From Haloarcula taiwanensis (GTDB lineage Archaea > Halobacteriota > Halobacteria > Halobacteriales > Haloarculaceae), in assembly GCA_002844335.1 (NCBI GenBank), contig CP019155.1:124001-188000 (forward strand): DNA of 64,000 nt, in the 5' to 3' direction. A program made the position numbers and the translations under genes. Numbering within the stretch: the first letter of the stretch is position 1; each line of letters starts with the position of its first letter. Below, one piece after another: positions 44,866 to 53,633 of this stretch. The notes under the pieces are model-generated. The model searched no databases, was not told the origin of the DNA, and saw nothing but the letters and a program-made list of their open reading frames with translations.

Positions 44866-45006
44866 CTATTCTTCGTTGGCGTAGACGAGCTGCAGGGCTT
44901 CACGGAGGTGATAGCGCACTTCGTCATCATCCGTCTGCTGGTGAGCGTGCCGAATGTGCTTTTCTACGGGGTTGTCGGTTTCAGTTTCGACGTTTTCTGA
45001 GGGCAC
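44866..45006 (-). CDS. Small conserved helical protein
   Basis: A protein of 46 residues from a GTG at 45006: an acidic start, then VEKHIRHAHQQTDDDEVRYH and LREALQLVYANEE. Codon bias is strong. The sequence is the kind of short haloarchaeal protein kept across genomes without known function. It is convergent with the TRAM gene. Confidence 0.55.
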   Translation of the reverse strand: MPSENVETETDNPVEKHIRHAHQQTDDDEVRYHLREALQLVYANEE

Positions 45007-45204
45007 ATTCCTGTGTTTTATTGTAATCTCATATATTTGTTGGTTATTTGCTAGATGTATATTAAAAACATGTTATACGCTATTTTGCTATTTGAACGTA
45101 GCAGGTACTCTCTTCTCCACTGGGCCTACACATGTGATACAACCACTCATATTATGGCATAGATTTATGAAGATCTGGGTGACAGTTTCATGTGAATCAG
45201 TAGC

Positions 45205-45405
45205 ATGGGAGGGGACGACCAGTATTCAGATGATGAAGAAGCCCGATCTGGATGGACTTCAGATGAACAAGAGATTGCCAAACTTGTTGAAGAGTTCATC
45301 TCCACAGACGAAATACCACCCGAAATCGCTGAGGAGGTTGAGAAACTACATGACTCGGGGCACCCTCACCAGGCACTCAAACTCCTCCTCCGATCACTAG
45401 ACTGA
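45205..45405 (+). CDS. Small acidic helical protein
   Basis: A protein of 66 residues with an acidic start (GGDDQYSDDEEARSG) and two helices (IAKLVEEFISTDEIPPEIAE and HQALKLLLRSLD). Unrecognised. The base composition matches its neighbours at 45562. Confidence 0.5.
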   Translation: MGGDDQYSDDEEARSGWTSDEQEIAKLVEEFISTDEIPPEIAEEVEKLHDSGHPHQALKLLLRSLD

Positions 45406-45561
45406 GTGCGTCCCCCAACATGGGCCAGGCCGTGCTTGCTGCCGTCGTGAAAAATACTGACAAGCGTTTTACTACGTCAGCTACTCTGGAATAATCGATT
45501 GACCAGAACCCGTGTGAATTCACCCCGTACTACTCATGGTAAGAGAGTGAGCGGTTCACTG

Positions 45562-45720
45562 ATGGAAGTGAAAAACAAGCTACAAGAAGCACTGAAACAG
45601 ATTTCACTTGCGAAGGAAGAAGTGGACCAATCCGACGTTGCCCAAGAGCTTGAGCAGGGTCTTGAAGCACTGCACAACGCGTTGGAGGATCACGCCAAAA
45701 TGCATAAGTCATTATCGTAG
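45562..45720 (+). CDS. Small coiled-coil protein
   Basis: A protein of 52 residues from the ATG at 45562, one long amphipathic helix (KNKLQEALKQISLAKEEVDQ, ELEQGLEALHNALEDHAKM). It ends 17 bases before the start of the ATPase gene and may be co-transcribed. Unrecognised. Confidence 0.55.
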   Translation: MEVKNKLQEALKQISLAKEEVDQSDVAQELEQGLEALHNALEDHAKMHKSLS

Positions 45721-45737
45721 TAATCATTATTCAAAGT

Positions 45738-47129
45738 ATGACTTTTTATGACCGGAGAGAAGAGATTGATGCGCTTTCAACTGCGTTTGAGTCGCCTGGC
45801 TCGGACGTATTCGTCGTCTACGGGCGTCGGCGTGTCGGCAAGACGGAGTTGCTGAAGGAGTTCTGTACTGATCGGCCGCATATTTACTTTCTCGCGGCGC
45901 AGGAAGCCGAGCATCGGCAGCGCGAGAAGTTCATCGACCAAGTTGCAGCGTTCTTCGACGATCGTACTCCACGGATCGACGGGTGGGACGAGGCCTTCGA
46001 CTACCTCGGGGAGAAACTCCGTTCTGAGGAGGTAGTGGTTGTGATCGACGAGTTCCCGTATCTTGTCTCGGAGAACGACTCAGTCCCATCCTACGTACAG
46101 GGATTTGTCGACGAACAACTCCAAGAGACCGATTCGATGCTGATTCTCTGTGGGTCTAGTGTGAGTACGATGGAATCTGAGGTACTCGGCCACGAGAGCC
46201 CATTGTATGGTCGTCGTACGGGACAACTCGACGTGCAACCGTTCTCATTTCAGCAGGCTCGTGAGGTCATCGACTACGAGATCGCGGACGCGATTCGATC
46301 GTACGCGATTACCGGTGGGACGCCGATGTATCTCACGCTGTTCGATTACGGACGATCGCTCGCGGAGAACGTCCGGTCACAGGTGCTATCGCCGTCAGCA
46401 GTACTGTACAACGAGCCGGAGTTTTTGCTTCGGACGGAGCTCCGGAATCCCGCGCGGTACATGAGTATTCTCGAAGCGGTGGCGCTAGGGCACACGACGC
46501 CGAACGAGATCTCAGGAGCGACGGGAATCGATGCCGGTCCGTTATCGAAGTATCTACAGACGTTGTGGCAACTCCGACTGATCGATCGGGAAATCCCTGT
46601 GACAGCATCCGGAAAGAAGTCGAAGCGGTCGCGGTACCGCGTCGCTGACGAGTTCCTTCGGTTCTGGTTCCGGTACGTTGAGCCGAACCGCTCCAGTATC
46701 GAAGAAGCACCGGATATCGTCTACGACGGTACGATCGCCCCTGATCTTCCAATGCACGTCGCCACCGCATTCGAGGACATATGTCAGGAAGCCGTGTGGG
46801 AGGGGATTCGACGCGGTGAGTTCGAACCGTACTCGGAGGTCGGGCGGTGGTGGTACGGGGAAGACGAGGTCGATATTGTGGGGCTCGCACCGAACGATAA
46901 CCGAATCCTGTTCGCCGAGTGCAAGTGGGCATCGGAGCCAGTCGGGACGGAGCTCGTCAATGACCTGCAGGCAAAAGCAGGGACAGTTAGATGGGGGCCA
47001 GATGATCGGGAAGAGTGCTTCGCACTGTTCTCAAAGAGTGGGTTCGTTGAAGGACTCGAAGATCAACTCGACGAGCACTGGTCGCTATGGAATCTCGCAA
47101 AGATGGATGATCTTCTCACACCGTCCTAA
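45738..47129 (+). CDS. AAA-type ATPase with DUF234 nuclease-like C-domain
   Basis: A protein of 463 residues of the archaeal ATPase/DUF234 family. Walker A is VVYGRRRVGKTELL (about residue 28), Walker B is VVVVIDEFPYLVS (about 100), and a winged helix follows (GHTTPNEISGATGIDAGPLS). The C-terminal domain has the order VDIVGL ... ILFAECKWA, the D plus ExK of PD-(D/E)xK nucleases. Such proteins are widespread and of uncertain role, often linked to mobile DNA. The gene appears complete. Confidence 0.85.
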   Translation: MTFYDRREEIDALSTAFESPGSDVFVVYGRRRVGKTELLKEFCTDRPHIYFLAAQEAEHRQREKFIDQVAAFFDDRTPRIDGWDEAFDYLGEKLRSEEVVVVIDEFPYLVSENDSVPSYVQGFVDEQLQETDSMLILCGSSVSTMESEVLGHESPLYGRRTGQLDVQPFSFQQAREVIDYEIADAIRSYAITGGTPMYLTLFDYGRSLAENVRSQVLSPSAVLYNEPEFLLRTELRNPARYMSILEAVALGHTTPNEISGATGIDAGPLSKYLQTLWQLRLIDREIPVTASGKKSKRSRYRVADEFLRFWFRYVEPNRSSIEEAPDIVYDGTIAPDLPMHVATAFEDICQEAVWEGIRRGEFEPYSEVGRWWYGEDEVDIVGLAPNDNRILFAECKWASEPVGTELVNDLQAKAGTVRWGPDDREECFALFSKSGFVEGLEDQLDEHWSLWNLAKMDDLLTPS

Positions 47130-47351
47130 AGGGTAGTCTGCGTTGAACCGATTATATACGACGGGAAAGAAACAGGTTGAGTATATCGTTGTCAGTCTTG
47201 GATACTCTCTCTGAACTCGACGACGTAATAGAGGATGTCACTGAAGTCTTATATACTGCTTTTCCATTCGTATGAGAGTCTGATACCGACGAGCCCGGCC
47301 AGGACTAATCAAACAGAGTGACTGGGTTTTGACAGTCCGTAATGACCATCG
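47130..47351. other. Gene-less stretch
   Basis: No gene or clear repeat was seen in these ~220 bases. Confidence 0.4.
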
Positions 47352-47915
47352 TCATTTGTCCTTGCCAAACGGGCCCTCAGGCAGCCGTGGCCACAGGAAT
47401 CCGCTCACCCAGGCCATATACGGTGAGCAGAGTGTCACAATGATGCCAGTGAGTACACACCCAATGGCAATACCCAGATAGACACTGACCGGGAGTGCTG
47501 ACTCGGCAAAAAGATTGAACGTGAACCCCACGTAGAACGAGAACACGACGCTCCCGGTGAGAAGCATTATGAACCCAAAAAGGGCGAACGCCCCCGGGCC
47601 AGTCCGAGAGTGTTTTTTCAGGAGATTCCAGAGGTCGGCATAGAACCGTTGGACAGCCATAGTGGTCTCCGTGTGGCCTGGATCGTGGACGTCGACGTCC
47701 CAGGCGTAGGTGGTCTGGCTGTCGCGACGGTCGAGCCACTCACTCATCTCGCCGGTGTGATTACTGATCGTCGTCGTTGAGCAGTCGAATCGCTCGGCGA
47801 GTTCCTGCTGGGTGTATTGCCGGTCGGGGTTGGCGTACAACAGCTCGGCAATCGCGAAAAACCGGTCTCCTTTGGCGTCGAATTCATCAGCGAACGCCGA
47901 CGGGACTCGAGCCAT
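47352..47915 (-). CDS. Membrane-bound HTH protein
   Basis: A protein of 187 residues. The winged-helix part spans ~1-70: RFFAIAELLYANPDRQYTQQ, LAERFDCSTTTISNHTGEMS. Two or three membrane helices follow (FALFGFIMLLTGSVVFSFYV, VYLGIAIGCVLTGIIVTL). Membrane-tethered regulators of this kind can sense envelope state. Family not named. It starts about 150 bases from the oppositely oriented gene at 48064. Confidence 0.65.
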   Translation of the reverse strand: MARVPSAFADEFDAKGDRFFAIAELLYANPDRQYTQQELAERFDCSTTTISNHTGEMSEWLDRRDSQTTYAWDVDVHDPGHTETTMAVQRFYADLWNLLKKHSRTGPGAFALFGFIMLLTGSVVFSFYVGFTFNLFAESALPVSVYLGIAIGCVLTGIIVTLCSPYMAWVSGFLWPRLPEGPFGKDK

Positions 47916-48063
47916 ACGGTTTGGTTAGACAACCTGGGTAATAAAGGCAAGAAGTATGGGTTGACGCTGATACAGGGGCCTCTTGATAGCCATAAACCCC
48001 CGGTAGAAGATCTAAAACGGTCGTCCCGGTTTTTGTCCCCTACCATCGTCGGCAAAGGTGTCG

Positions 48064-48336
48064 ATGGAAGCGACCGAAAATAGTGCGGACCGCTGTACAC
48101 CGATGGAGAGGGTATCGTATACTAACCAGAACCGGCAGCGCGGGCAGATTGATGAGAAATACGGACTCGGGGCGTTCGTTGCGGTCATCCCCGCCAGCCC
48201 ACTGGCGACAGCGGCAGTTAAGATGCAGCATCATCTGTCCGCACTAGCTGGCTTCTCGTGGCTGTCAGCCACGGTTCTCGCAAGACAGGTTGTCACTATA
48301 ATCGTGGCCGCGACGCTGGAGGAGGCGTGGCTATGA
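48064..48336 (+). CDS. Small protein, coupled to the HTH gene downstream
   Basis: A protein of 90 residues from the ATG at 48064. A polar N-terminus is followed by a moderately hydrophobic stretch (GLGAFVAVIPASPLATAAV) and a second (LARQVVTIIVAATLEEA). Its TGA overlaps the ATG of the HTH gene. Unrecognised, but the coupling supports it as a real gene. Confidence 0.5.
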   Translation: MEATENSADRCTPMERVSYTNQNRQRGQIDEKYGLGAFVAVIPASPLATAAVKMQHHLSALAGFSWLSATVLARQVVTIIVAATLEEAWL

Positions 48337-48653
48337 CTGGACACAATCCCTGGGACACACTCTGTGAGTGTCTCAAAGCGAAACCTCGTCGGCGGGTCTT
48401 GACAGGCTTAGCTGCCACGGAACCGACGGAGACAGTCCACTTCACAGAAGTCCGAACCGATGAGTCAAACACTGGGACGCCGATCCACGCCGAATATATC
48501 CATCTCCACCTCCCAAAATTGGCCGACGCTGGCTACATCGTGTTGGATGAGCAGACCTATGAGATTAGTCAAGGGCCTCGGTTCGCTGAGATCGAACCGT
48601 TCCTCGAGTTAGTCCAGCGCCATGGAGAACGATTGCCGGATGGCTGGGTGTAA
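48333..48653 (+). CDS. Winged-helix transcription regulator (DUF7344-like)
   Basis: A protein of 106 residues from the ATG at 48333. It reads DTLCECLKAKPRRRVLTGLA, then HAEYIHLHLPKLADAGYIVL and DEQTYEISQGPRF, the haloarchaeal ArsR-like winged helix. It is the intact counterpart of the fragment at 20141. Overlap with the preceding gene implies a two-gene operon. Its targets are unknown. Confidence 0.75.
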   Translation: MTGHNPWDTLCECLKAKPRRRVLTGLAATEPTETVHFTEVRTDESNTGTPIHAEYIHLHLPKLADAGYIVLDEQTYEISQGPRFAEIEPFLELVQRHGERLPDGWV

Positions 48654-48718
48654 CGTCTCGATGGAACATATTGGGGCGCTACCACAGTTGCCACTCGTTG
48701 ACGAGTTCTACCATCGGC

Positions 48719-49429
48719 TCACGTTCGAGGAGCGACGTGCCACTCGTAGAGTTGGGCTTTTTCAGCGATCCGCACAGCAACGTGATGAATAGATCCAGCA
48801 CCCTCTCGCCCAGACTCGGCGTCCCGGTCGAGGAGACCGACGACGGACGCACGCTCTCCCTGTGTCTGATATCGAACTCGGTCGCCCGCCTGATCGCGAA
48901 GTTCGAATCCCAGTGTCTCCAGTACACTCGCAGTGACAAAGATGCTCGTCGATAGTAGCGTTACGCCGTGGATGCCACGAATCGCGTGCTGATTTGGAAC
49001 CGGACCCTTCGCCCACGGTTCTACAGCCGACTCGCCAGTGACGAGTTCGAGTTGCGTGCCGTCCGGGTCGGAAAACCGAAGGACTGTCTCATCGAACCGA
49101 TCGAGTGGTCCCTCGACGATGACATCATGTTCGGCTAGTCTGTCCTGCCAGTAGGACACCGAGTTCGACGGGATGGTCAGCGCAGCGGTGCTGATTTGTG
49201 GCTTGCCGGGACGACCATCGTCTTCGGTGGGATACGGAAAGAAGGTAAGAGCAGTGCCCGGTGAGCCAGTTTCGTCACCGTGGAAGAGATGGCGTGTGAA
49301 CTTGTCGTTGAAGTTCACCGTTTACTTGACGAGTCGGAGACCGAGCACGTCGCTGTAGAAGTTAACGTTCTTCTGGGCGTCACGAACGATGCCTATGATG
49401 TGGTGGATTCCGGATGTATCAGTGAGCAT
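48719..49429 (-). pseudogene. Ring-cleaving dioxygenase (MhqO/PcpA-like), dead
   Basis: The ATG at 49429 starts TSGIHHIIGIVRDAQKNVNF, with the metal-site HH of vicinal-oxygen-chelate dioxygenases. Codon 36 is TAA, where the family has Gln or Lys (VKQTVNF-like); the frame then continues as VNFNDKFTRHLFHGDETGSP, the second domain SFIHH-like block GAGSIHHVAVRIAEKAQLYE, and a stop at 48719. The last helix and third metal-ligand region are also missing. Two independent lesions (nonsense and truncation) mean that it is inactive. TetR and SDR genes lie close by on the other strand. Confidence 0.75.
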
Positions 49430-49714
49430 GTGAGTAGTAGAGGGAGAAACATCGTGAACTTGGTGTCAGTTAGTCTGGATTCTGCCGAGCTTCGTCGAAG
49501 CCACCAGCACCAGACCGCACGTCGGGAAGTGCCGTCCGTTCGGCGGGTAGGTCAAATCCTATCGCGTCTTCGAGATATCCCGCTGTGGCATACTCACTCC
49601 AGTACTGTTGTTCCGCCTTGTGCCTGCGACGAATACAGTGTTTCTGCATTCGTTGCAATCAATTCAGCAGGCTGCACACACTCTCAAACCAAGCACTTCT
49701 CTAACTCAGTGTGA
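49430..49714. other. Intergenic debris before the TetR gene
   Basis: A minus-strand frame at 49470-49658 ends with [20 protein letters not shown], which looks like the tail of a lost protein, possibly from the same dioxygenase gene cluster. No complete gene is present. Confidence 0.35.
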
Positions 49715-50374
49715 TTGACCGAGACTCCGAAAAGACCACTTCATAGTGAGAGTATTACTCGGGTAGTGACTCAGTACACTGGTCCTGATGAACTCGGGTC
49801 GACCAAGACAGCAATCATGCAGGCGACGTATCAAGCGCTGAGTGAGCACGGGTACGACAACCTCACTATTCAGGATATCGCCGACGAGTTTGAACGGAGT
49901 CGGACACTGCTCTACTATCACTACGACGGTCGTGATGATCTACTGGTTGACTTCCTTGAGTACGTCCTCCATGACTTTCTTGAGCAACTACCGGATGGCG
50001 AAGGGTCAGCACAAAAAGAGCTTGAAACACTTGTCGAGACGCTTCTCCCGCCAACACTGGATGAAGACGTGTATCAAGTCCAACTAGCCATGTTTGAACT
50101 TCGCGTAAACGGACCACACAACGAAGCGGCACGTGAGCAGTATCTACAGGTCGATAGAGAGATCAAGGACACGCTTGAGTCGATTTTTCAGCGTGGCGTC
50201 GACTCTGGCAAGTTTACCGACATTGATCCAGCTGTTGAAGCAGAGCTGTTCTTGTCCATCTTGACAGGCACTCGTACCCGCCGTCTCACCGTATACAAGC
50301 CCGAGCAATCCATCGCTGAATTGCGGACTGCAATTAATACGCAGATTGAGCGAATCACGACGGATTCGAACTAA
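49715..50374 (+). CDS. TetR/AcrR-family transcription regulator
   Basis: A protein of 219 residues starting at a TTG (49715). The HTH is TAIMQATYQALSEHGYDNLT, IQDIADEFERSRTLLYYHYD. The ligand-binding half is all helical (VYQVQLAMFELRVNGPHNEA, LFLSILTGTRTRRLTVYKPE). It is followed by an SDR gene on the same strand and probably regulates it, or the aromatic-degradation genes of which the dead dioxygenase remains. Confidence 0.85.
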   Translation: MTETPKRPLHSESITRVVTQYTGPDELGSTKTAIMQATYQALSEHGYDNLTIQDIADEFERSRTLLYYHYDGRDDLLVDFLEYVLHDFLEQLPDGEGSAQKELETLVETLLPPTLDEDVYQVQLAMFELRVNGPHNEAAREQYLQVDREIKDTLESIFQRGVDSGKFTDIDPAVEAELFLSILTGTRTRRLTVYKPEQSIAELRTAINTQIERITTDSN

Positions 50375-50568
50375 CTCTGGATACGTTGTTCTTCGCCGGA
50401 ATAGGTACATCAGTTTTTGAGATACCGCCAGCAACTGAGTTCGGTTGCGATACCGGCGTGCAGTATCTGTATTTCCGTTAGAGTCGCTGCGTTCGCTCTA
50501 AGCGCCCAGATTGTCTGTTGCTGGGATCGATCAGAACCTTTTTGACAAAATATTCAATATATAAAAGT

Positions 50569-51318
50569 ATGTACGAGATGGAAGAGGCTGTCGCACTTGT
50601 TACCGGCGCTGCATCCGGTATCGGTCGAGAAACGGCAACGCGTTTCGCTGAAGAGGGGGCGTCTGTCGTTGTCGCTGACATCGATACGAACGGGGGTTCT
50701 GAAACAGTCACACAGATCGAGGACCGGGGCGGGACCGCAACCTTTCTCGAAACAAATGTTGGCCGCTTAGAGTCAATTCAGTCGACAGTTGAGGTAACTA
50801 TCGACCGGTACGGACAGCTCGATTACGTCGTAAACAACGCAGCGACGGGGAACGAGCCTGCCCCCATAACTGACATTGAGGAGGATGAATGGGATCGCAT
50901 CAATACAGTCAATCAGAAGGGAGTCTGGGGAGGGATGAAACACCAGATTCCAGCGCTGCAGGACTCTGGTGGCGGTGCAATAGTCAATGTCGCCTCACTG
51001 GCCGGAATACGTGGCAGCCCTGGCCGAACACCGTACGGTGCAAGTAAGCACGGTATCGTGGGGTTGACGAAATCGGCTGCACTTGAATTTGCAGATCAGG
51101 ACGTTCGTGTGAACGCAGTCTGCCCAACAATCGTCGACACGCCGGCCTTACGGTCACTGTCTGAATCAGAGCAGGACCAGATCATATCGAAAGTACCGAT
51201 GCAGCGACCTGCACAGCCAGAAGAAGTGGCAAACGCTATCCTCTGGCTCTGCTCGGACGAGGCGTCGTTCATTACCGGACAGGCGATACCGGTAGACGGC
51301 GGTGAGTCCCAGCAGTAA
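50569..51318 (+). CDS. Short-chain dehydrogenase/reductase (SDR)
   Basis: A protein of 249 residues from the ATG at 50569; the ATG at 50578 is the alternative. Classical SDR features are the cofactor loop TGAASGIG, VVVADIDTNG with an acidic residue that prefers NAD(H), NNAATG, the Ser of NVASLAGI and the YGASK catalytic pair, then a PTIVDTPALR substrate-loop region. It is a complete, likely active oxidoreductase. Substrate not predictable. Confidence 0.88.
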   Translation: MYEMEEAVALVTGAASGIGRETATRFAEEGASVVVADIDTNGGSETVTQIEDRGGTATFLETNVGRLESIQSTVEVTIDRYGQLDYVVNNAATGNEPAPITDIEEDEWDRINTVNQKGVWGGMKHQIPALQDSGGGAIVNVASLAGIRGSPGRTPYGASKHGIVGLTKSAALEFADQDVRVNAVCPTIVDTPALRSLSESEQDQIISKVPMQRPAQPEEVANAILWLCSDEASFITGQAIPVDGGESQQ

Positions 51319-51455
51319 TTACCTGGTCGGGCTAAAAAAGATAGTGAGAGCAGTCAGGGTGTGTTAGCAAGCACCTCGCACACTCATAACCGAATCAAGG
51401 CCGCACGAAAAGGTGCAGGCCTCGACGGGGGCCAGCCAGTGCTGAACGCTGGCTC

Positions 51456-51803
51456 GTGCGCAGAATGCAGTCGTCTCCTCAGGCCAAAAATCCGGAGCTG
51501 TTGGAGGCGATCTCCGGACGTGAACCGGCGAGGATCAGCGCAGTGTTCGGCGTCGTCTTCGCGGCGGCGCTACCGCAGCCGCGACTGGCAGCCGTCGGGG
51601 AGTCGGTCGGCGGCGTTGTCGGTTTTGGTCTCGGGTGCGCCGCGGTCCTCTGGATCGTCGCCGCCGGCGTCGTTATGCCGTTGTGGCTGTCGGCCGTCGG
51701 CTTCCCCAGCCCTCCGCCGCTGCCGAACCTCGGAGCGATGGGCCTGCTCACGCACCTCGTGTTTGGGCTCGTTCTTGTAGTGAGTTACCACTACCCGCGC
51801 TGA
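51456..51803 (+). pseudogene. DUF6789-like membrane protein, N-terminal part lost
   Basis: A protein of 115 residues. Its C-terminal helices AAVLWIVAAGVVMPLWLSAV and MGLLTHLVFGLVLVVSYHY resemble the end of a haloarchaeal family of membrane proteins that I recall as DUF6789. The beginning (MRRMQSSPQAKNPELL) does not look like the family's first helix, so the gene is probably truncated or frameshifted. Confidence 0.4.
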
Positions 51804-51912
51804 GTCCCTGTTACTCGCCCTTCTCCAGAGCAGTGTCCCTTTGCACGCCTACTGAGCGGTGGTTTCAGGAACTACTTGGGCAACAAACGATGGCCAGAAA
51901 CCAATCGGTCGT

Positions 51913-51959
51913 TGGCGACCCAACAGTCGTGAGGCCTGGCCAGCGATTGTTTGGTAGCG
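51913..51959. repeat. Worn CTAACCAACA hairpin after module copy 5
   Basis: The minus-strand sequence is GCTACCAAACA ... TGTTGGGTCGCC. It matches the arms of the other copies with several changes and sits at the same distance after protein B. The pairing is now imperfect. Confidence 0.45.
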
Positions 51960-51975
51960 CTCTACCCGTCGCCGC

Positions 51976-52182
51976 AACATGCTGATAGTCAGCTTGCGAC
52001 AGCGTCGGCTGTAACGCCACCCTAGTGAGCGCCAGCTCTCGAAGCACCTCTGACGGAATCCCATCAACATCCCGAAACACGGCACCGAGCGTTCGTTCAC
52101 CGTACTGACTCGCGTTCGGCGCAAGCACATCGACGGCCTTGGTCGCCGCTTCCTCCTGAATCGCCTTCGCGGTTCGCCGCAC
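51976..52182 (-). pseudogene. Protein B of the A-B module, copy 5
   Basis: On the minus strand: MRRTAKAIQEEAATKAVDVL, APNASQYGERTLGAVFRDVD, GIPSEVLRELALTRVALQPT and LSQADYQHVAATG. This is a full-length relative with Gln at both places where copy 4 has TAG. The stop codon is lost, so the frame runs on to 51865. The start codon GTG is in the right place but the upstream A gene is not seen. Confidence 0.55.
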
Positions 52183-52254
52183 CTGCGTTGCGGAGCGCTG
52201 ATGCGGGGCACTCCGAGTTTTCTGTCGTTACAATAGATTGTCTTGAAATCTCCG

Positions 52255-52400
52255 TACTCTCGAGTTCCCACGCAGGCTCGGCATCGCTTCTCTCGGCCGG
52301 CCAGCCGCCCCGAACGTCGACACCGTTCGAACCTGCTTCGATTACCAACTGCCGCAATGCCTCGCAAACGGACCCCTTCACCAGTGACCACACCAGCCAC
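52255..52400 (-). pseudogene. Short haloarchaeal gene fragment
   Basis: A minus-strand frame reads CEALRQLVIEAGSNGVDVRG then GWPAERSDAEPAWELESTEI. It resembles the tail of small haloarchaeal proteins with an RGGW-type motif. It overlaps the transposase fragment in antisense and has no start of its own. Confidence 0.35.
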
Positions 52401-52630
52401 GAGGATGAGATAATCGGGACGAAAGAGAAGACAGACGAGTACGCGTGCCAGTGGCCGACAGTCCAACTGGTCGGTAACGCTGTTCCACTCGGCCTCGATG
52501 CCCGCCCGGTACGGAAAGGCGAGGCACGACTGGAAATCGTCGAAGATGTGCTTGATTCAGCTGAAAGACGCGTCGACGTCGATAACGTGCTGCTGGCGCG
52601 AGAGTTTGATAGCCAGCACGTTCCGCAACA
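52360..52630 (+). mobile_element. Internal fragment of the DDE transposase gene
   Basis: The frame reads TDPFTSDHTSHEDEIIGTKE, KTDEYACQWPTVQLVGNAVP, LDARPVRKGEARLEIVEDVL, then DVDNVLLAREFDSQHV. It is the middle of the transposase at 23095, without its ends. Confidence 0.7.
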
Positions 52631-52673
52631 GCGTGGAACAACGCTCACCAGTTTTGAAGCCGGCCCGTAGTTG

Positions 52674-53111
52674 TCACTCATCGTGACCGAACTCTTGACA
52701 GCCGAATCTCTCCCTGTTCTCTGGTTGGGCACAGAGGTAATCAAGCCGTTTTTCCATTTCAGATCGCGACATACCCGTTTGACTTTCTCGGGACTCCGCA
52801 AGCCGGGCCTGGCTGGCATTGAGTATTTTTTCTTTCCTCTCTAGTTCCGAAACGAGTCTTTCTACGTCCTGGTTGCGTGTTTCTAACTGATTGTTGAGTT
52901 CTTCAGCACGGGCTTGCGCGGCCTGTCGGTCTTCACGGGTCTCGTTCAACTGTTCGCGCAGTTCCTCGTTTTCAGCGCGAAGGGCTTCGTTCGTTGACTG
53001 TACGTCCTGTGCAGAATCCTGGAGTGCAACTGTTGTTCCGACTATCCCGCTGGTGGCAACCACAGTGGCGATGAGGAGCCAGGAGCTGATATTGCGTGCA
53101 AGGGTGCTCAC
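52674..53111 (-). CDS. Membrane-anchored coiled-coil protein
   Basis: A protein of 145 residues. An N-terminal signal/anchor helix (SWLLIATVVATSGIVGTTVA) is followed by ~90 residues of coiled coil (ALRAENEELREQLNETREDR, ARAEELNNQLETRNQDVERL) and a short end with two Cys residues (YLCAQPENRERFGCQEF) that may bridge. Unrecognised. Probably a surface spacer or scaffold. Confidence 0.65.
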   Translation of the reverse strand: MSTLARNISSWLLIATVVATSGIVGTTVALQDSAQDVQSTNEALRAENEELREQLNETREDRQAAQARAEELNNQLETRNQDVERLVSELERKEKILNASQARLAESRESQTGMSRSEMEKRLDYLCAQPENRERFGCQEFGHDE

Positions 53112-53633
53112 CGGCGGCTCACCTCCGCTGTAACTGTGGCACTGTACTGGTGCCGCTCCCAGTGTAGCAGTAGCGAGGGTTGATTGGTCATGCCCCAGCC
53201 TGGTTGGTATATACTACTAATTGTAGTTTCTAGTTGGTTACGCTTGGACAGCAGTGACTCATCAATCGGTGATAAGTAACAGTGTAGAGCATGGCCGAAC
53301 CAGTCGATTATATCGTATCTGTTAGCAGTATATCACATCAGCTGTACGTTGCTGATTGGTTCGGTGCCTTCCAGTCTATTCAGCTAGTAGAAGTCTTTAG
53401 ACAGCCAGAGGTGGGTGAATTAGAGTATCTCTAAAAAGAGAATCAGAGTTTAGCAGTTCAGCCACAGGAGTGGTTTCACTCTCAAGCGTTGTATCAAATA
53501 TCCGGATTAGTTTTGAAATTAGCCATCAGCCGGGATGCCGACGGAGCAGTACTCGCCTCCAGCCGCGAGTTCGTAAGTCGGCGTTACGACGATCCGGAGT
53601 AAACTTTTTTTACGTTGTTCATCATCCAGATAT
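53112..53633. other. AT-rich gap with a coding-like minus-strand tail
   Basis: Most of these ~520 bases are AT-rich and gene-less. At 53519-53640 a minus-strand frame reads VDIEVTYLDDEQRKKSLLRI then VVTPTYELAAGGEYCSVG, which looks like the end of a protein but has no start; it overlaps the start of the BASS gene in antisense. Confidence 0.4.
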
